Counted from the stretch's first letter, positions 17,653 to 26,910 are shown. The stretch: DNA of 64,000 nt from Phycicoccus sp. M110.8 (GCF_032464895.1 NZ_JAWDIC010000001.1:1984001-2048000), one strand, 5' to 3'. Notes: generated by a model from the sequence alone, not told the origin. Translations and numbers: made by a program.

Positions 17653-18201
17653 ATGACCACCACGGCCCCCACGGCACCGACGAGCGGCGCGCCCACCGAC
17701 GCCGCCGTCGACCACGCCCTGGAGGTGCTGTCGGCACTGACCGGGCTGATCCGCACCAGCCGGTCGATCGGCCGCCGCCTCCAGGAGGAGGGCGCCGGCG
17801 CGTCGGGCACCCCCGTCGCCGTCCTCAAGGCCCTGGCCCGCGCCGACGGGCACGACCGCCCCGGTGACCTCGCCGTCGCCGCCGGCGTAGCCCCCTCGGT
17901 CGTGAGCAGGGTCCTGCCCAAGCTCGAGGAGGACGGCCTCGTCCGCCGCCGCCCCGACGAGTCCGACGCCCGGTCCTGCCGGATCGCCCTCACCGACGAG
18001 GGCGTGGCGCACCTGGCCCGGGTGCAGCGCCTGACCGCCGCGCGCCTCGCGCCGGCGCTCGACGGAATACCCCCCGGCGACCTCGACCGGCTGCCCCGGC
18101 TGCTCGCCGAGCTCGACCGCGCGCTCGTGCGCGCCACCGACCCCCACCCCGCAACGACGCGGCACCACGAGACCACCACGACCCCACAGGACAACGACTG
18201 A
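17653..18201 (+). CDS. MarR-family repressor of the downstream efflux pump
   Basis: A 182-residue winged-helix regulator: dimerisation helix at about residues 20-45, DNA-binding region LAVAAGVAPSVVSRVLPKLEEDGLVRRRPDESDARSCRIALT (about 74-118), then C-terminal helices and a Thr/His-rich tail. AAAGGAG lies seven bases before the ATG. The stop overlaps the pump start as TGATG, a one-base overlap, so the pair is translationally coupled. The twin operators upstream indicate autorepression. It is probably released by the pump substrate. Confidence 0.9.
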   Translation: MTTTAPTAPTSGAPTDAAVDHALEVLSALTGLIRTSRSIGRRLQEEGAGASGTPVAVLKALARADGHDRPGDLAVAAGVAPSVVSRVLPKLEEDGLVRRRPDESDARSCRIALTDEGVAHLARVQRLTAARLAPALDGIPPGDLDRLPRLLAELDRALVRATDPHPATTRHHETTTTPQDND

Positions 18202-20513
18202 TGTCAGCCACCACCGTGCCCGCCACCGGGATCCCCGAACAGACCGGGGAGATGAGCCACCGGCAGATCCTCGAGGCCATGACCGGCCTGCTCGCCGGCC
18301 TGTTCACCGCCCTGATGAGCAGCACGATCGTCTCGACCGCGCTGCCCACCATCATCGGCGACCTGCACGGCACCCAGCGCCAGTACACCTGGGTCATCAC
18401 CGCCTCCCTGCTCGCGACCACCGTGAGCACCCCCATCTGGGGCAAGCTCTCGGACCTGTTCAGCAAGAAGCTGCTCGTCCAGCTGTCGCTCGCCGTGTTC
18501 GTCCTCGGCTCGGTGGCCGCCGGCCAGTCGCACAGCGTCGGGTTCCTCATCGCCTGCCGCGTCGTCCAGGGACTCGGCATGGGCGGTCTCACCGCCCTGA
18601 CCCAGTCGATCCTCGGCGCCATGATCGCCCCCCGTGAGCGTGGCCGGTACTCCGGCTACATGGGCGCCGTCATGGCCGTCTCCACCGTGAGCGGCCCGCT
18701 CCTGGGTGGCTTCATCGTCGACAGCGGCCTGGGCTGGCGCTGGACGTTCTACGTCTGCGTCCCGCTCGCGATCATCGCGATGTTCATCCTCCAGGCGACG
18801 CTGCACATCACCACGCCCAAGCGGATGCCGAAGATCGACTACCTGGGCGCGGTCCTCATCGCCATCACGTCCTCGCTGCCGCTGCTCTGGGTCACCTTCG
18901 CGGGCAACGACTTCCCGTGGTGGTCGACGCAGACCGCCCTCTACCTCGGCGGCACCCTCGTCGGCCTGGCGCTGACGATCGTCGTGGAGCTGCGCGCTGC
19001 CGAGCCGATCATCCCGATCCGGCTGCTGCGCAACCTCACCACCGGCCTGGTCATCATCGCCAGCGTGGCGGTCGGCGTCGCGATGTTCGGCGGCACGACC
19101 TTCCTCAGCCAGTACTTCCAGGTCTCGCGCGGCTACAGCCCCACCCACGCGGGGCTGCTCACCATCCCGCTCATGGGTGCGCTGCTGCTGTCCTCGACCA
19201 TCGGTGGCCGCTACGTCAGCAACACCGGCAAGTGGAAGGGCATCATCGTCGTCGGCGGCGTCCTGCTCACCGCGGGCCTGGTCTGGCTCGGCCGGCTCGA
19301 CCACCTCACCCCGCTGTGGCAGATCGGCACGGCCATGGCCCTCATGGGCCTGGGCATGGGCATGATGATGCAGAACCTCGTCCTCGCCGTGCAGAACTCG
19401 GTCGACGTCCGCGACATCGGCGCCGCCTCCGCGAGCATCGCGTTCTTCCGCACCCTCGGTGGCGCCATGGGCGTCTCCGTTCTGGGTGCGGTGCTGGCCA
19501 ACGGGGTGCGCGACCACGTCGCGGAGGGCCTGCGCGCCCTCGGCCCGAAGGCGGCTGCGGCGGCACAGTCCGGCGGCGGTACCGGCACGCTCGACATCAA
19601 GGACATGCCGGCACCGATCCGCGAGATCGTCCGCGCCGCCTACGGCGACTCCACCGGGCACATCTTCCTCATCGCCGCGGTGTTCGGCGTCGTGGCCCTG
19701 CTGGCGGTGCTCTTCGTCAAGGAGGTGCCGCTGCGCACCACCGTCTCGATGACGGAGGAGTCCCCGGTCGCCGCGGCCGCGGCGACCGCCGCCACCACCG
19801 GGACGGGTGCGCCGGAGGCCACCGGCCTGGTCACGTCGACCGGCGCGCAGGAGCGCACCGACAGCCCGGCCGAGGACGTCCTGGCCGGTCCGTCGGCGGC
19901 CGAGCCCGTGGTGGTCGAGCCGGCGGTGGCGGCCCCCGAGCGGGTGCTCGAGCCGCAGTCGCAGGCGGATGCCGAGGAGCTCACCGCCGTCGCGGCCCTC
20001 GACGTCCTCAGCGCTGCCGAGCAGGAGGTCCGGCGACGCGCCCGGGCCGGCGACGAGGCCGTCGCGGCGGCTCGCACGCTGGTCACGTCGCTGGGGCGCG
20101 AGGTCGAGGAGGCGCTCGAGGGCTTCCAGCGCGGGCTCGCCTCGGTCCTGCGGGACCTCGACGACCCGGCGGCCGGACGCCACTCCACCCACCGCGTCGC
20201 CGAGCAGCTGCACGACCTCGAGTTCACCCTCCTGCGCAGCAGCCAGGCCACGGCCGACCGGGTCGTCGCGGCGGCGCACGCCGAGGCCGAGACGATCGTG
20301 GCCCGTGCCCGGCTCGAGGCCAGCCGCGTGGGCGGACGGTCCGCGCCGGCTGCGGACCGCGACCTCCCGGCGGACCGCATCCCCTCCGCCGACCGCACCG
20401 ATGCCGCGGACCCCACCTTCCCGGCGGACGGCGCGGCCTCCGGGGACGGCTCCACGGCAGGGCAGGAGCCGGCCGAGCCGGTCAGCCTGCCGAACCGGCC
20501 GGCCCAGGACTGA
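18201..20513 (+). CDS. DHA2 efflux transporter with long C-terminal coiled-coil tail
   Basis: A 770-residue protein. Residues 1-512 are a complete 14-helix DHA2 exporter with STIVSTALPTI in the first helix, GKLSDLFSKKLL as motif A and SGPLLGGFIVD as motif C. From about residue 516 the sequence leaves the family: an Ala/Thr/Val-rich linker to about 595, then a charged helical region to about 710 (LSAAEQEVRRRARAGD... and ATADRVVAAAHAEAETIVARAR) resembling DivIVA or ATP-synthase-b-type coiled coils, then a tail with repeated AD-rich elements (ADRDLPADRIPSADRTDAAD). The reading frame and base composition are continuous, so this is one gene rather than a frameshift. The gene overlaps the end of the convergent kinase gene by 32 bases. 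Confidence 0.88.
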   Translation: MSATTVPATGIPEQTGEMSHRQILEAMTGLLAGLFTALMSSTIVSTALPTIIGDLHGTQRQYTWVITASLLATTVSTPIWGKLSDLFSKKLLVQLSLAVFVLGSVAAGQSHSVGFLIACRVVQGLGMGGLTALTQSILGAMIAPRERGRYSGYMGAVMAVSTVSGPLLGGFIVDSGLGWRWTFYVCVPLAIIAMFILQATLHITTPKRMPKIDYLGAVLIAITSSLPLLWVTFAGNDFPWWSTQTALYLGGTLVGLALTIVVELRAAEPIIPIRLLRNLTTGLVIIASVAVGVAMFGGTTFLSQYFQVSRGYSPTHAGLLTIPLMGALLLSSTIGGRYVSNTGKWKGIIVVGGVLLTAGLVWLGRLDHLTPLWQIGTAMALMGLGMGMMMQNLVLAVQNSVDVRDIGAASASIAFFRTLGGAMGVSVLGAVLANGVRDHVAEGLRALGPKAAAAAQSGGGTGTLDIKDMPAPIREIVRAAYGDSTGHIFLIAAVFGVVALLAVLFVKEVPLRTTVSMTEESPVAAAAATAATTGTGAPEATGLVTSTGAQERTDSPAEDVLAGPSAAEPVVVEPAVAAPERVLEPQSQADAEELTAVAALDVLSAAEQEVRRRARAGDEAVAAARTLVTSLGREVEEALEGFQRGLASVLRDLDDPAAGRHSTHRVAEQLHDLEFTLLRSSQATADRVVAAAHAEAETIVARARLEASRVGGRSAPAADRDLPADRIPSADRTDAADPTFPADGAASGDGSTAGQEPAEPVSLPNRPAQD

Positions 20514-21975
20514 GGCGCCCCGCCCCCACGTCGCCGTGGTCCTGCCCCGCTCGCTCGAGCGGGAGCAGGACCACGGCGCGGGTGCCGGGTCCCGCGTCCT
20601 CGAGCCGGACCGAGCCCCCGTGCCGGCCCACGAGCTCGCGGACGATCGCCAGGCCCAGCCCGCTGCCGCCGCTGTCGCGGTCGCGGGCGTCGTCGAGCCG
20701 GGCGAACCGGTCGAACACGCGCTCGCGGTCGGCCTCCGGGATGCCGGACCCGTCGTCGGAGACGGTGACCTGCGCGACGTCCGGGCCGTCCTTCGCCGGG
20801 TGACGGGAGACCTCGACCACGACGCCCGACGCGGCGTGCCGCACCGCGTTGTCGAGCAGGGCCGACAGCGCCCGGTCCAGCTCCTCGGGCCGGCCCCGCA
20901 TCACCACGGGACCCGCTCCCCCCACGGGACCGGCTCCTTGCGGGGGGCCTGTTGCCTCGGCCCCGTCACCGGCCCGGACGGTCACGGGCACGCGCGCCAC
21001 GGCATACCGCGCCACGACACCGGCCGCGAGTGAGCCGAGGTCCACCGGCTCCAGCCGTCGGGACGGGCTCGGTGCTCCCGCCCGCGCGAGCACGAGCAGG
21101 TCGTCGACGATGCGTCCGAGGCGCTCGACCTCGGGCAGCAGGTCGGCTGCCAGCCCGTTGCCCTCGCCGAGGCGTTGGGCCACCTCGAGCTGGGTGCGCA
21201 TCGTGGCGAGCGGGCTGCGCAGCTCGTGGGCCGCGTCCGCCACGAACGCACGCTGCCGCGCGCTCGCGTCCGCCAGCCGGGCGAGCATGCCGTTGAGGGT
21301 CGTCGCCAGCGCCTGCACCTCGTCGCGGGTCGGCGGCACCGGCAGCCGCTCGCCGGGGTCGGCGGCCTCGCCGATCCGCTCGGCGCCCCGGCGCAGCGCC
21401 TCGACCGGGCGCAGGGCCGACCCGATGACGCGCCAGGCGATGGCCGCGATGACCAGGAGGAAGGCGGGGAAGGCGACGAGCAGCAGGGTGCGCACGACCC
21501 GCCGGCTCGTCTCGAGGTCGGCCGTGGGCACCGCTGCGACCACGAGCACGGGCGCGTCCGACGGGCCGGCCGCGACCCCCGCCACCTCGAGCGGACCCGA
21601 CACACCGGCGCGCGAGCCCGGCACCCGCACCGGGTCGCCGCGCAGGACCCGCGGCCTCTCCTGCGGCGTCACCACCGGGGTGAGCCGGTCGGCCGCGACC
21701 GAGCCGGAGAGCACCCGGTTCTGGGCGTCGAGCACCTGCACGAGCTGCGCCCCGCTCACCGGCACCGGGTCGGGCAGCCGCCCGTCGTTGACGAGCACCG
21801 CCACGTCCTGCGCGCTGGAGCGGGCCTCGGCGCGGACGGCGCGGTCGAGCGCGGCGCCGGTCGCGGCATACAGCACGCCCCCGCCGAGCAGCAGCGCGCC
21901 GATGATGCCGACGAGGCCGATCGTCATGAGGCGCACCCGCAGGGTCCGCCGCGAGTACCAGCCCGAGACCCTCAT
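20482..21975 (-). CDS. Sensor histidine kinase
   Basis: A 497-residue EnvZ/PrrB-type kinase: membrane helix at about 15-40, an extracytoplasmic sensor region to about 160, second helix about 163-183, HAMP domain, phosphoacceptor H250 in DAAHELRSPLATMR, and a catalytic domain with LDNAVRHA (N box), DDGSGIP (G1) and GGSGLGLAI (G2). It is read from the ATGA overlap with its response-regulator gene. The 3' end overlaps the convergent DHA2 gene. The LolA/RseB-like protein and ABC exporter on the other side are likely targets. Confidence 0.92.
   Translation of the reverse strand: MRVSGWYSRRTLRVRLMTIGLVGIIGALLLGGGVLYAATGAALDRAVRAEARSSAQDVAVLVNDGRLPDPVPVSGAQLVQVLDAQNRVLSGSVAADRLTPVVTPQERPRVLRGDPVRVPGSRAGVSGPLEVAGVAAGPSDAPVLVVAAVPTADLETSRRVVRTLLLVAFPAFLLVIAAIAWRVIGSALRPVEALRRGAERIGEAADPGERLPVPPTRDEVQALATTLNGMLARLADASARQRAFVADAAHELRSPLATMRTQLEVAQRLGEGNGLAADLLPEVERLGRIVDDLLVLARAGAPSPSRRLEPVDLGSLAAGVVARYAVARVPVTVRAGDGAEATGPPQGAGPVGGAGPVVMRGRPEELDRALSALLDNAVRHAASGVVVEVSRHPAKDGPDVAQVTVSDDGSGIPEADRERVFDRFARLDDARDRDSGGSGLGLAIVRELVGRHGGSVRLEDAGPGTRAVVLLPLERAGQDHGDVGAGRLSPGPAGSAG
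20533..20577 (+). terminator. Strong terminator inside the kinase coding sequence
   Basis: A nearly continuous 21-bp stem (13-bp outer arms 20533-20545 and 20565-20577, 8-bp inner arms, one bulged A) starts 20 bases after the DHA2 stop. It lies in the last codons of the convergent kinase gene, so it terminates the pump mRNA while coding on the other strand. Confidence 0.75.
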
Positions 21976-22628
21976 GCCCGCAGGCGGTAACCGCTGCCGC
22001 GCACCGTCTCGATCCGTTCCCGGCCGAGCTTGCGGCGCAGGTAGCCGATGTAGACCTCGACCACGTTGGGGTCGCCGCGCTGGCCGGCACCCCAGACGTC
22101 GTCGAGCAGCGACTCCTTGGACACCACGCTCGGGTGCGCGCGCAGCAGGTGCTCGAGCACGAGGAACTCGGTGCGGGACAGGTCGACCGCAGCCCCCTCG
22201 ACCTCCACCCGGCGCGACGACGGGTCGAGGGTGATGCCCGCCGCGTCGAGGACCGGCGGCCGCGGCGCCGGGCCGCGGCGCATGAGGGCGCGCAGCCGGG
22301 CGACCAGGACGACGAACGAGAAGGGCTTGGTCAGGTAGTCGTCGGCGCCGTAGTCGAGCCCGTCGGCCTGGTCGTACTCGCCGTCCTTGGCCGACAGCAG
22401 CAGCACGGGCACGCCGTTGCCCTCCTCGCGCAGGGTCCGCACGACCGTGTAGCCCGACAGGCCCGGCAGCATGATGTCGAGCACCACGGCGTCGTACCCG
22501 CCGAAGCGCGCCGACTCCAGCCCGGACGGCCCGTCGGCGGCCACGTCGACGACGAAGCCCTCGGCGCCGAGTCCCCTGGCCAGCGCAGCGGCCATCCGCT
22601 GCTCGTCCTCGACCACCAGCACCCGCAC
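21972..22628 (-). CDS. OmpR-type response regulator
   Basis: A 218-residue regulator with receiver domain (acidic pocket near E7-D8, phosphorylation site D51 in LDIMLPG, K100 in LTKPFS) and a C-terminal winged helix (EFLVLEHLLRAH, then NVVEVYIGYLRRKLG, ETVRGSGYRL). I use the GTG at 22628 that yields the usual MRVLVVEDE start; further GTG codons just upstream are possible. It is cotranscribed with the kinase and divergent from the gene at 22735. Confidence 0.93.
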   Translation of the reverse strand: MRVLVVEDEQRMAAALARGLGAEGFVVDVAADGPSGLESARFGGYDAVVLDIMLPGLSGYTVVRTLREEGNGVPVLLLSAKDGEYDQADGLDYGADDYLTKPFSFVVLVARLRALMRRGPAPRPPVLDAAGITLDPSSRRVEVEGAAVDLSRTEFLVLEHLLRAHPSVVSKESLLDDVWGAGQRGDPNVVEVYIGYLRRKLGRERIETVRGSGYRLRA

Positions 22629-22734
22629 GGCGACCACTCTGGCACGACGGCCCGCAACGGGACCGCCGCTCGGGTGCAGGGCAGCTCCGCGTCGTCTCAG
22701 ACTCCTCACAGGTGGGCGGGCGCACGATGTCCCC

Positions 22735-23946
22735 ATGAGCGTGTTCTCGACCCATCCCGCCACCCGCTGGCTCGCCCCCGGCGCAGCCGTCGTCCTCGTC
22801 GGGGGAGTGGCCCTCGCGGCCAACCACCGCGCGAGCGCGGACCCGAGCCTGCCGCCGCGGTCGGCGGCCCAGCTGCTCGTCGACGTCCAGCAGGCGCGCC
22901 TGGCGGGCCTGTCGGGCACCGTCGTGCAGACCTCCAACCTCGGCCTGCCCTCCATCGCCGGCCTCGCCGGCGGCGGTGGGGCCGAGGGCGGCTCGGGCGG
23001 GTCGTCCGCGCTCTCCTCGACGGTCGCCGGCACGCACACCTGGCGGGTGTGGCTCGCCGGGCAGGACAAGCAGCGGCTCGCGCTCGTGGGGAGCCTCGGC
23101 GAGTCCGACCTGATCCGCGACGGCCGCAACGTGTGGATGTGGTCGAGCAAGGACAAGACCGCCACCCACACCGTGCTGCCGGCCGAGTCGGCAACCGGTG
23201 ACCACTCCGGCGCGGCGGGCGGCGCCCCCGGCACCGGCGGCTCGACGCCGTCAGCCACCGACCTGCCGAAGACGCCGCAGGAGGCGGCGCAGCGCGCGCT
23301 CGCGGCCCTCGACCCCACCACCTCGGTGACGACGAGCGGCACCTCCTCGGTCGCGGGCCGCTCGGCCTACGACCTGGTCCTCAAGCCCAGGGACGCGCAG
23401 AGCCTCGTCGCCCAGGTGCGCATCTCGATCGACGCCACGAAGCACGTGCCGCTGCGGGTGCAGGTCTACTCGACCAAGATCGCCAACCCGGCGTTCGAGG
23501 TCGGCTTCACCAGCGTCGACTTCGCCACCCCGGCGGCCTCGCAGTTCGCGTTCAACCCGCCGCCCGGCACCAAGGTCACCGAGCACACCCTCCCGGCGAA
23601 GGCGGACCTGCAGAGGGGCTCCGCGACCGCGCGCGCCCAGGCGGCCGCCGCCCGCCCGACCGTCGTCGGCAAGGGCTGGACGACCGTCCTGGTCGGCAAG
23701 CTCCCCGCCTCGACCCCGTCCGGCAGCACGGGCAGTGGCAAGCCCGGCGACAAGGCCGGCGCGACCGGCCCCAACGGTGCCCAGCTGCAGCGGATGCTGG
23801 CGCTGCTGCCCAAGGTCTCCGGCTCGTGGGGCTCGGGGCACCTGCTCAGCGGCACCCTCTTCTCGGCGGTGGTGACGACCGACGGACGGTATGCCGTGGG
23901 CGCGGTCGCACCGGACCGCCTCTACGCGGCGCTGGCAGCCAAGTGA
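22735..23946 (+). CDS. LolA/RseB-like exported protein
   Basis: A 403-residue protein with an N-terminal signal or anchor helix (about 11-30). A lipoprotein-carrier-like half-barrel follows (about 43-315, with GTVVQTSNLGLPSI, RVWLAGQDKQRLALVG and RNVWMWSSKDKTATH), then a C-terminal extension with a Gly/Ser/Pro linker. In actinobacteria such proteins often neighbour ABC exporters and two-component systems; I infer an envelope-sensing or substrate-carrying role. The stop overlaps the ABC ATPase start as GTGA. There is no ribosome site, and CACGAT six bases before the ATG may be a -10 box. Confidence 0.75.
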   Translation: MSVFSTHPATRWLAPGAAVVLVGGVALAANHRASADPSLPPRSAAQLLVDVQQARLAGLSGTVVQTSNLGLPSIAGLAGGGGAEGGSGGSSALSSTVAGTHTWRVWLAGQDKQRLALVGSLGESDLIRDGRNVWMWSSKDKTATHTVLPAESATGDHSGAAGGAPGTGGSTPSATDLPKTPQEAAQRALAALDPTTSVTTSGTSSVAGRSAYDLVLKPRDAQSLVAQVRISIDATKHVPLRVQVYSTKIANPAFEVGFTSVDFATPAASQFAFNPPPGTKVTEHTLPAKADLQRGSATARAQAAAARPTVVGKGWTTVLVGKLPASTPSGSTGSGKPGDKAGATGPNGAQLQRMLALLPKVSGSWGSGHLLSGTLFSAVVTTDGRYAVGAVAPDRLYAALAAK

Positions 23947-24947
23947 CGCAGCTGGCGGACCCGACGCGGCGGGCGACCCTGGGGGCGCCCGCCCCGTCGG
24001 GTCGGGGGGACGCCGACGACTCGCTCGCGGTGCGCACCGACGGGCTCACCAAGCGGTTTGGCCACCAGGTGGCCGTGGACTCGCTGGACCTGCGGGTCCC
24101 CCGCGGTGCCGTCTACGGCTTCCTCGGCCCCAACGGCTCGGGCAAGACCACCACGATCCGCATGCTGCTCGGCCTGGTCGAGCCGACGGCCGGGAGCCGG
24201 TCGCTGCTCGGGCTGCCGATCCCGCAGGGGGCGACCGAGGCCCTGCACCGGGTCGGCTCGCTGGTCGAGGGGCCCGCCTTCCACCCCTACCTCTCGGGCC
24301 GGGCGAACCTCGTCCGCCTGGACGCCGCCGACCTCCTCGCCGACCCGCGGACCAGCGCCGAGCGGATCGACCGGGCGCTGGACCGCGTCGGGCTGCGGGC
24401 CGCCGCCGGCAAGCGCTACCGCGCCTACTCCCTCGGCATGCGGCAGCGGCTGGCCATCGCCGCGGCGCTGCTCGCACCGCGCGACCTGCTCGTCCTCGAC
24501 GAGCCCACCAACGGCCTGGACCCCCAGGGCACCCGCGAGGTCCGCAACCTCATCGGCTCGCTCGCCTCGGACGGCACCACCGTCCTCGTCTCCAGCCACC
24601 TGCTGTCGGAGGTCGAGCAGATCTGCACCCACCTCGGCGTCATGCGCGAGGGCCGGATGGTGGCGCAGGGCACGACCGCCGAGGTGCGCGGAGCCGGCGT
24701 GGTGACCGTGCGCGTCGAGACCGGCCAGCCCGAGCGGGCGGCCGAGGTGCTGACCCGGATGGGCGCGACGTCCGTCAGCACGAGCCCGACCGGCGTGCGC
24801 GCCGACGCGGGTGACCTCGAGCCCGAGGCGGTCGTCGCCGAGCTCGTGCGGGCCGGGGTGGGGGTGCGCGGGTTCGCGCTCGACCGCCCGAGCCTGGAGG
24901 ACCTTTTCGTCACGCTCACGGGGGAGGGCTTCGATGTCAGCGGCTGA
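23943..24947 (+). CDS. ABC transporter ATP-binding protein
   Basis: A 334-residue ATPase with Walker A GPNGSGKT (62-69), signature SLGMRQR (163-169), Walker B LLVLDEP (182-188) and an H-loop in SSHLL. The C-terminal part (about 235-334) is the extra domain typical of DrrA/BcrA-type exporters. A 30-residue disordered leader precedes the domain. It overlaps the upstream gene by four bases and the permease gene by 14, giving a three-gene unit. Confidence 0.93.
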   Translation: MTQLADPTRRATLGAPAPSGRGDADDSLAVRTDGLTKRFGHQVAVDSLDLRVPRGAVYGFLGPNGSGKTTTIRMLLGLVEPTAGSRSLLGLPIPQGATEALHRVGSLVEGPAFHPYLSGRANLVRLDAADLLADPRTSAERIDRALDRVGLRAAAGKRYRAYSLGMRQRLAIAAALLAPRDLLVLDEPTNGLDPQGTREVRNLIGSLASDGTTVLVSSHLLSEVEQICTHLGVMREGRMVAQGTTAEVRGAGVVTVRVETGQPERAAEVLTRMGATSVSTSPTGVRADAGDLEPEAVVAELVRAGVGVRGFALDRPSLEDLFVTLTGEGFDVSG

Positions 24948-25842
24948 CGTCTCGACCAGCACGACCGGCACGACCACGACCACCGGGGCGACGGGCCGCG
25001 CCACGGCTCGACCGGCCCCGCACCGCCTGCTGTCCACCCGTCTGCTGCGCTCCGAGCTGCGGCTCATCGGTGGTCGCCGGCGCAACCAGGCAGGCCTGGC
25101 GGTCCTCGCGGCGGTGCCGATCGTCATGGCGATCGCGGTGAAGATGTCGACGCCCCGGGCCGGGGAGGGTCCGGACTTCCTCTCCTCGATCACGAGCAAC
25201 GGCCTGTTCGTCCCGCTCGCCGCCCTCGGGGTGGAGATGGGGATGTTCCTGCCGCTGGCGATGTCGATGCTCGCCGGGGACGCGATCGCCGGCGAGGCCA
25301 ACATCGGCACGCTGCGCTACCTGCTCACCGTCCCGGTCGGCCGCACCCGCCTGCTGCTCGTGAAGTACGCGTCCCTGTGCATCGGCGCGTTCTGGGGCGT
25401 GCTGGCCGTCGCCGTGCCCGGCGCCGTCGTGGGCATCGCGATCTTCGGGACCGGACCGCTGACGACGCTGTCGGGCAGCCAGATCTCCTTCGGCGCGGCG
25501 CTCTGGCGGCTGCTGCTCGTCATGCTCTACCTGTCGGCCGGCCTGGCCGCGCTCGCCGCCGTGGGCCTGTTCATCTCCACCCTCACGGAGCAGCCGATCG
25601 CGGCGGCCATCGCGCTGATGATCTTCACGATCGTGTCGTGGATCCTCGACTCCGTGCCGCAGCTGGCCTGGCTGCACCCCTGGCTCGTCGTCGACCACTG
25701 GCTCGCCTTCGGCGACCTGCTGCGCGACCCCATGGGCGGCAGCGGCGAGATCACCCGTGGGCTGGCCCTGGCGGCGGCGTATGCCGTGGTCTTCTGGACC
25801 GCCGCGTGGGCCCGGTTCGCCGGCAAGGACATCACGAGCTGA
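24934..25842 (+). CDS. ABC-2 type transporter permease
   Basis: A 302-residue permease with a Thr-rich cytoplasmic N-terminus and six membrane helices, including the DAIAGEANIGTLRYLLTVPVGRTRLLLVKY segment (about 109-138) that is a hallmark of ABC-2 permeases. It pairs with the ATPase encoded just upstream. The exported compound is unknown; such pairs commonly give bacitracin- or antibiotic-type resistance or export lipids. Expression is probably driven by the divergent two-component system. Confidence 0.88.
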   Translation: MSAADVSTSTTGTTTTTGATGRATARPAPHRLLSTRLLRSELRLIGGRRRNQAGLAVLAAVPIVMAIAVKMSTPRAGEGPDFLSSITSNGLFVPLAALGVEMGMFLPLAMSMLAGDAIAGEANIGTLRYLLTVPVGRTRLLLVKYASLCIGAFWGVLAVAVPGAVVGIAIFGTGPLTTLSGSQISFGAALWRLLLVMLYLSAGLAALAAVGLFISTLTEQPIAAAIALMIFTIVSWILDSVPQLAWLHPWLVVDHWLAFGDLLRDPMGGSGEITRGLALAAAYAVVFWTAAWARFAGKDITS

Positions 25843-25860
25843 GCCGCGGCGCGGGGAGCC

Positions 25861-25906
25861 CGGGGCGGGTTCGCGGTATGCCGGGGGGCGCCGCGGGCCC
25901 GCCCCG
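25861..25906 (+). terminator. Terminator containing a GTATGCCG copy
   Basis: A 9-bp outer stem (25861-25869 with 25898-25906) and a 5-bp inner stem enclose a GTATGCCG copy (25876-25883). The structure begins 18 bases after the permease stop. Confidence 0.6.
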
Positions 25907-26010
25907 TCACCTCGCCCCGCCGTGGAAAGGCCTGGGCGCCCCGCCGTGGACACCCCGGCGGGCACGGCGCGGATGTGGTGACGAGCGACACCTGCTGGGC
26001 GGTATCGCGC

Positions 26011-26031
26011 TTACCGGTCGGTAACTAGGCT
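26011..26031 (+). promoter_or_regulatory. TetR-type operator and -10 box of the SDR gene
   Basis: The perfect palindrome TTACCGGTCGGTAA (26011-26024, 6-2-6) lies immediately upstream of TAGGCT (26026-26031), which is eight bases before the ATG at 26040. Short TetR-type palindromes of this kind often control fatty-acid genes; no TetR gene is adjacent. The mRNA is probably leaderless. Confidence 0.6.
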
Positions 26032-26039
26032 CGACGGCC

Positions 26040-26867
26040 ATGACGACCCTTGCAGGCAGGACGATCCTCATGTCCGGCGGCAGCCGCGGCATCGGCCTCG
26101 CGATCGCGGTGCGCGCCGCCCGCGACGGCGCCAACGTGGCCCTGGTCGCCAAGACCGACCAGCCCGACCCGCGCCTCGCCGGCACGATCCACACCGCCGC
26201 CGACGCGATCCGCGAGGCCGGCGGCAACGCCCTGCCGATCGTCGGCGACATCCGGGACGACGCGACCATCGCCGACGCGGTCGAGGGCACCGTGGCCGAG
26301 TTCGGCGGCATCGACGTCGTCGTCAACAACGCCAGCGTCCTCAACCTCAGCCCGACCGCCGACCTCGACCCCAAGCGGTACGACCTGATGCAGGACGTCA
26401 ACGTGCGCGGCACCTTCATGCTCACCCGCGCCGCGATCCCCCACCTGCTCGCGAGCCCCGACCCCAAGGTCCTCACCCTGAGCCCGCCCATCAACCTGGA
26501 CCCGCGCTGGTTCGCCGGGCACCCGGCATACACGATGGCCAAGTACGGCATGACGATGGCGGCCCTCGGCTTCGCCCACGAGCTCGGGCAGAAGGGCGTC
26601 TCCTCCACCTGCCTGTGGCCGGCGACGCTGGTGGCCACCGACGCGATCGGCAACCTGCCCGGCGGCGACCAGATGGTGGCGGTGAGCCGCAAGCCGGACA
26701 TCGTGGCCGACGCGGCGTACGAGGTGCTCACCACGGATGGCCAGGAGCTCAACGGGCAGACGATCATCGACGAGGACCTGCTGCGGTCGCGCGGCGTCAC
26801 CGACTTCGCGGCGTACTCGATGACCGGTCGCGACGAGGGCCTGGCGCCGGACATCTTCCTGTCCTGA
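26040..26867 (+). CDS. SDR-family oxidoreductase (HSDL2-like)
   Basis: A 275-residue short-chain dehydrogenase/reductase. It has the nucleotide site GGSRGIG (13-19), NNAS (96-99), catalytic S148 and the Y164-x-x-x-K168 pair. The long spacing and the LSPPINLDPRWF segment match the HSDL2-like branch associated with lipid metabolism. The acyl-CoA synthetase gene follows 43 bases later, supporting a role in fatty-acid turnover (inference). No ribosome site is present and the promoter sits against the start codon. Confidence 0.88.
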   Translation: MTTLAGRTILMSGGSRGIGLAIAVRAARDGANVALVAKTDQPDPRLAGTIHTAADAIREAGGNALPIVGDIRDDATIADAVEGTVAEFGGIDVVVNNASVLNLSPTADLDPKRYDLMQDVNVRGTFMLTRAAIPHLLASPDPKVLTLSPPINLDPRWFAGHPAYTMAKYGMTMAALGFAHELGQKGVSSTCLWPATLVATDAIGNLPGGDQMVAVSRKPDIVADAAYEVLTTDGQELNGQTIIDEDLLRSRGVTDFAAYSMTGRDEGLAPDIFLS

Positions 26868-26910
26868 CACGGGGCTTGTCCGGCCGCCCGCGGCGCGGTG
26901 GGATGGGCCC

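Noticed and set aside
18201-20513. The long pump tail as a frameshifted separate gene
   Set aside because: The frame is continuous without an internal stop, there is no start with ribosome site near residue 516, and codon bias does not change.
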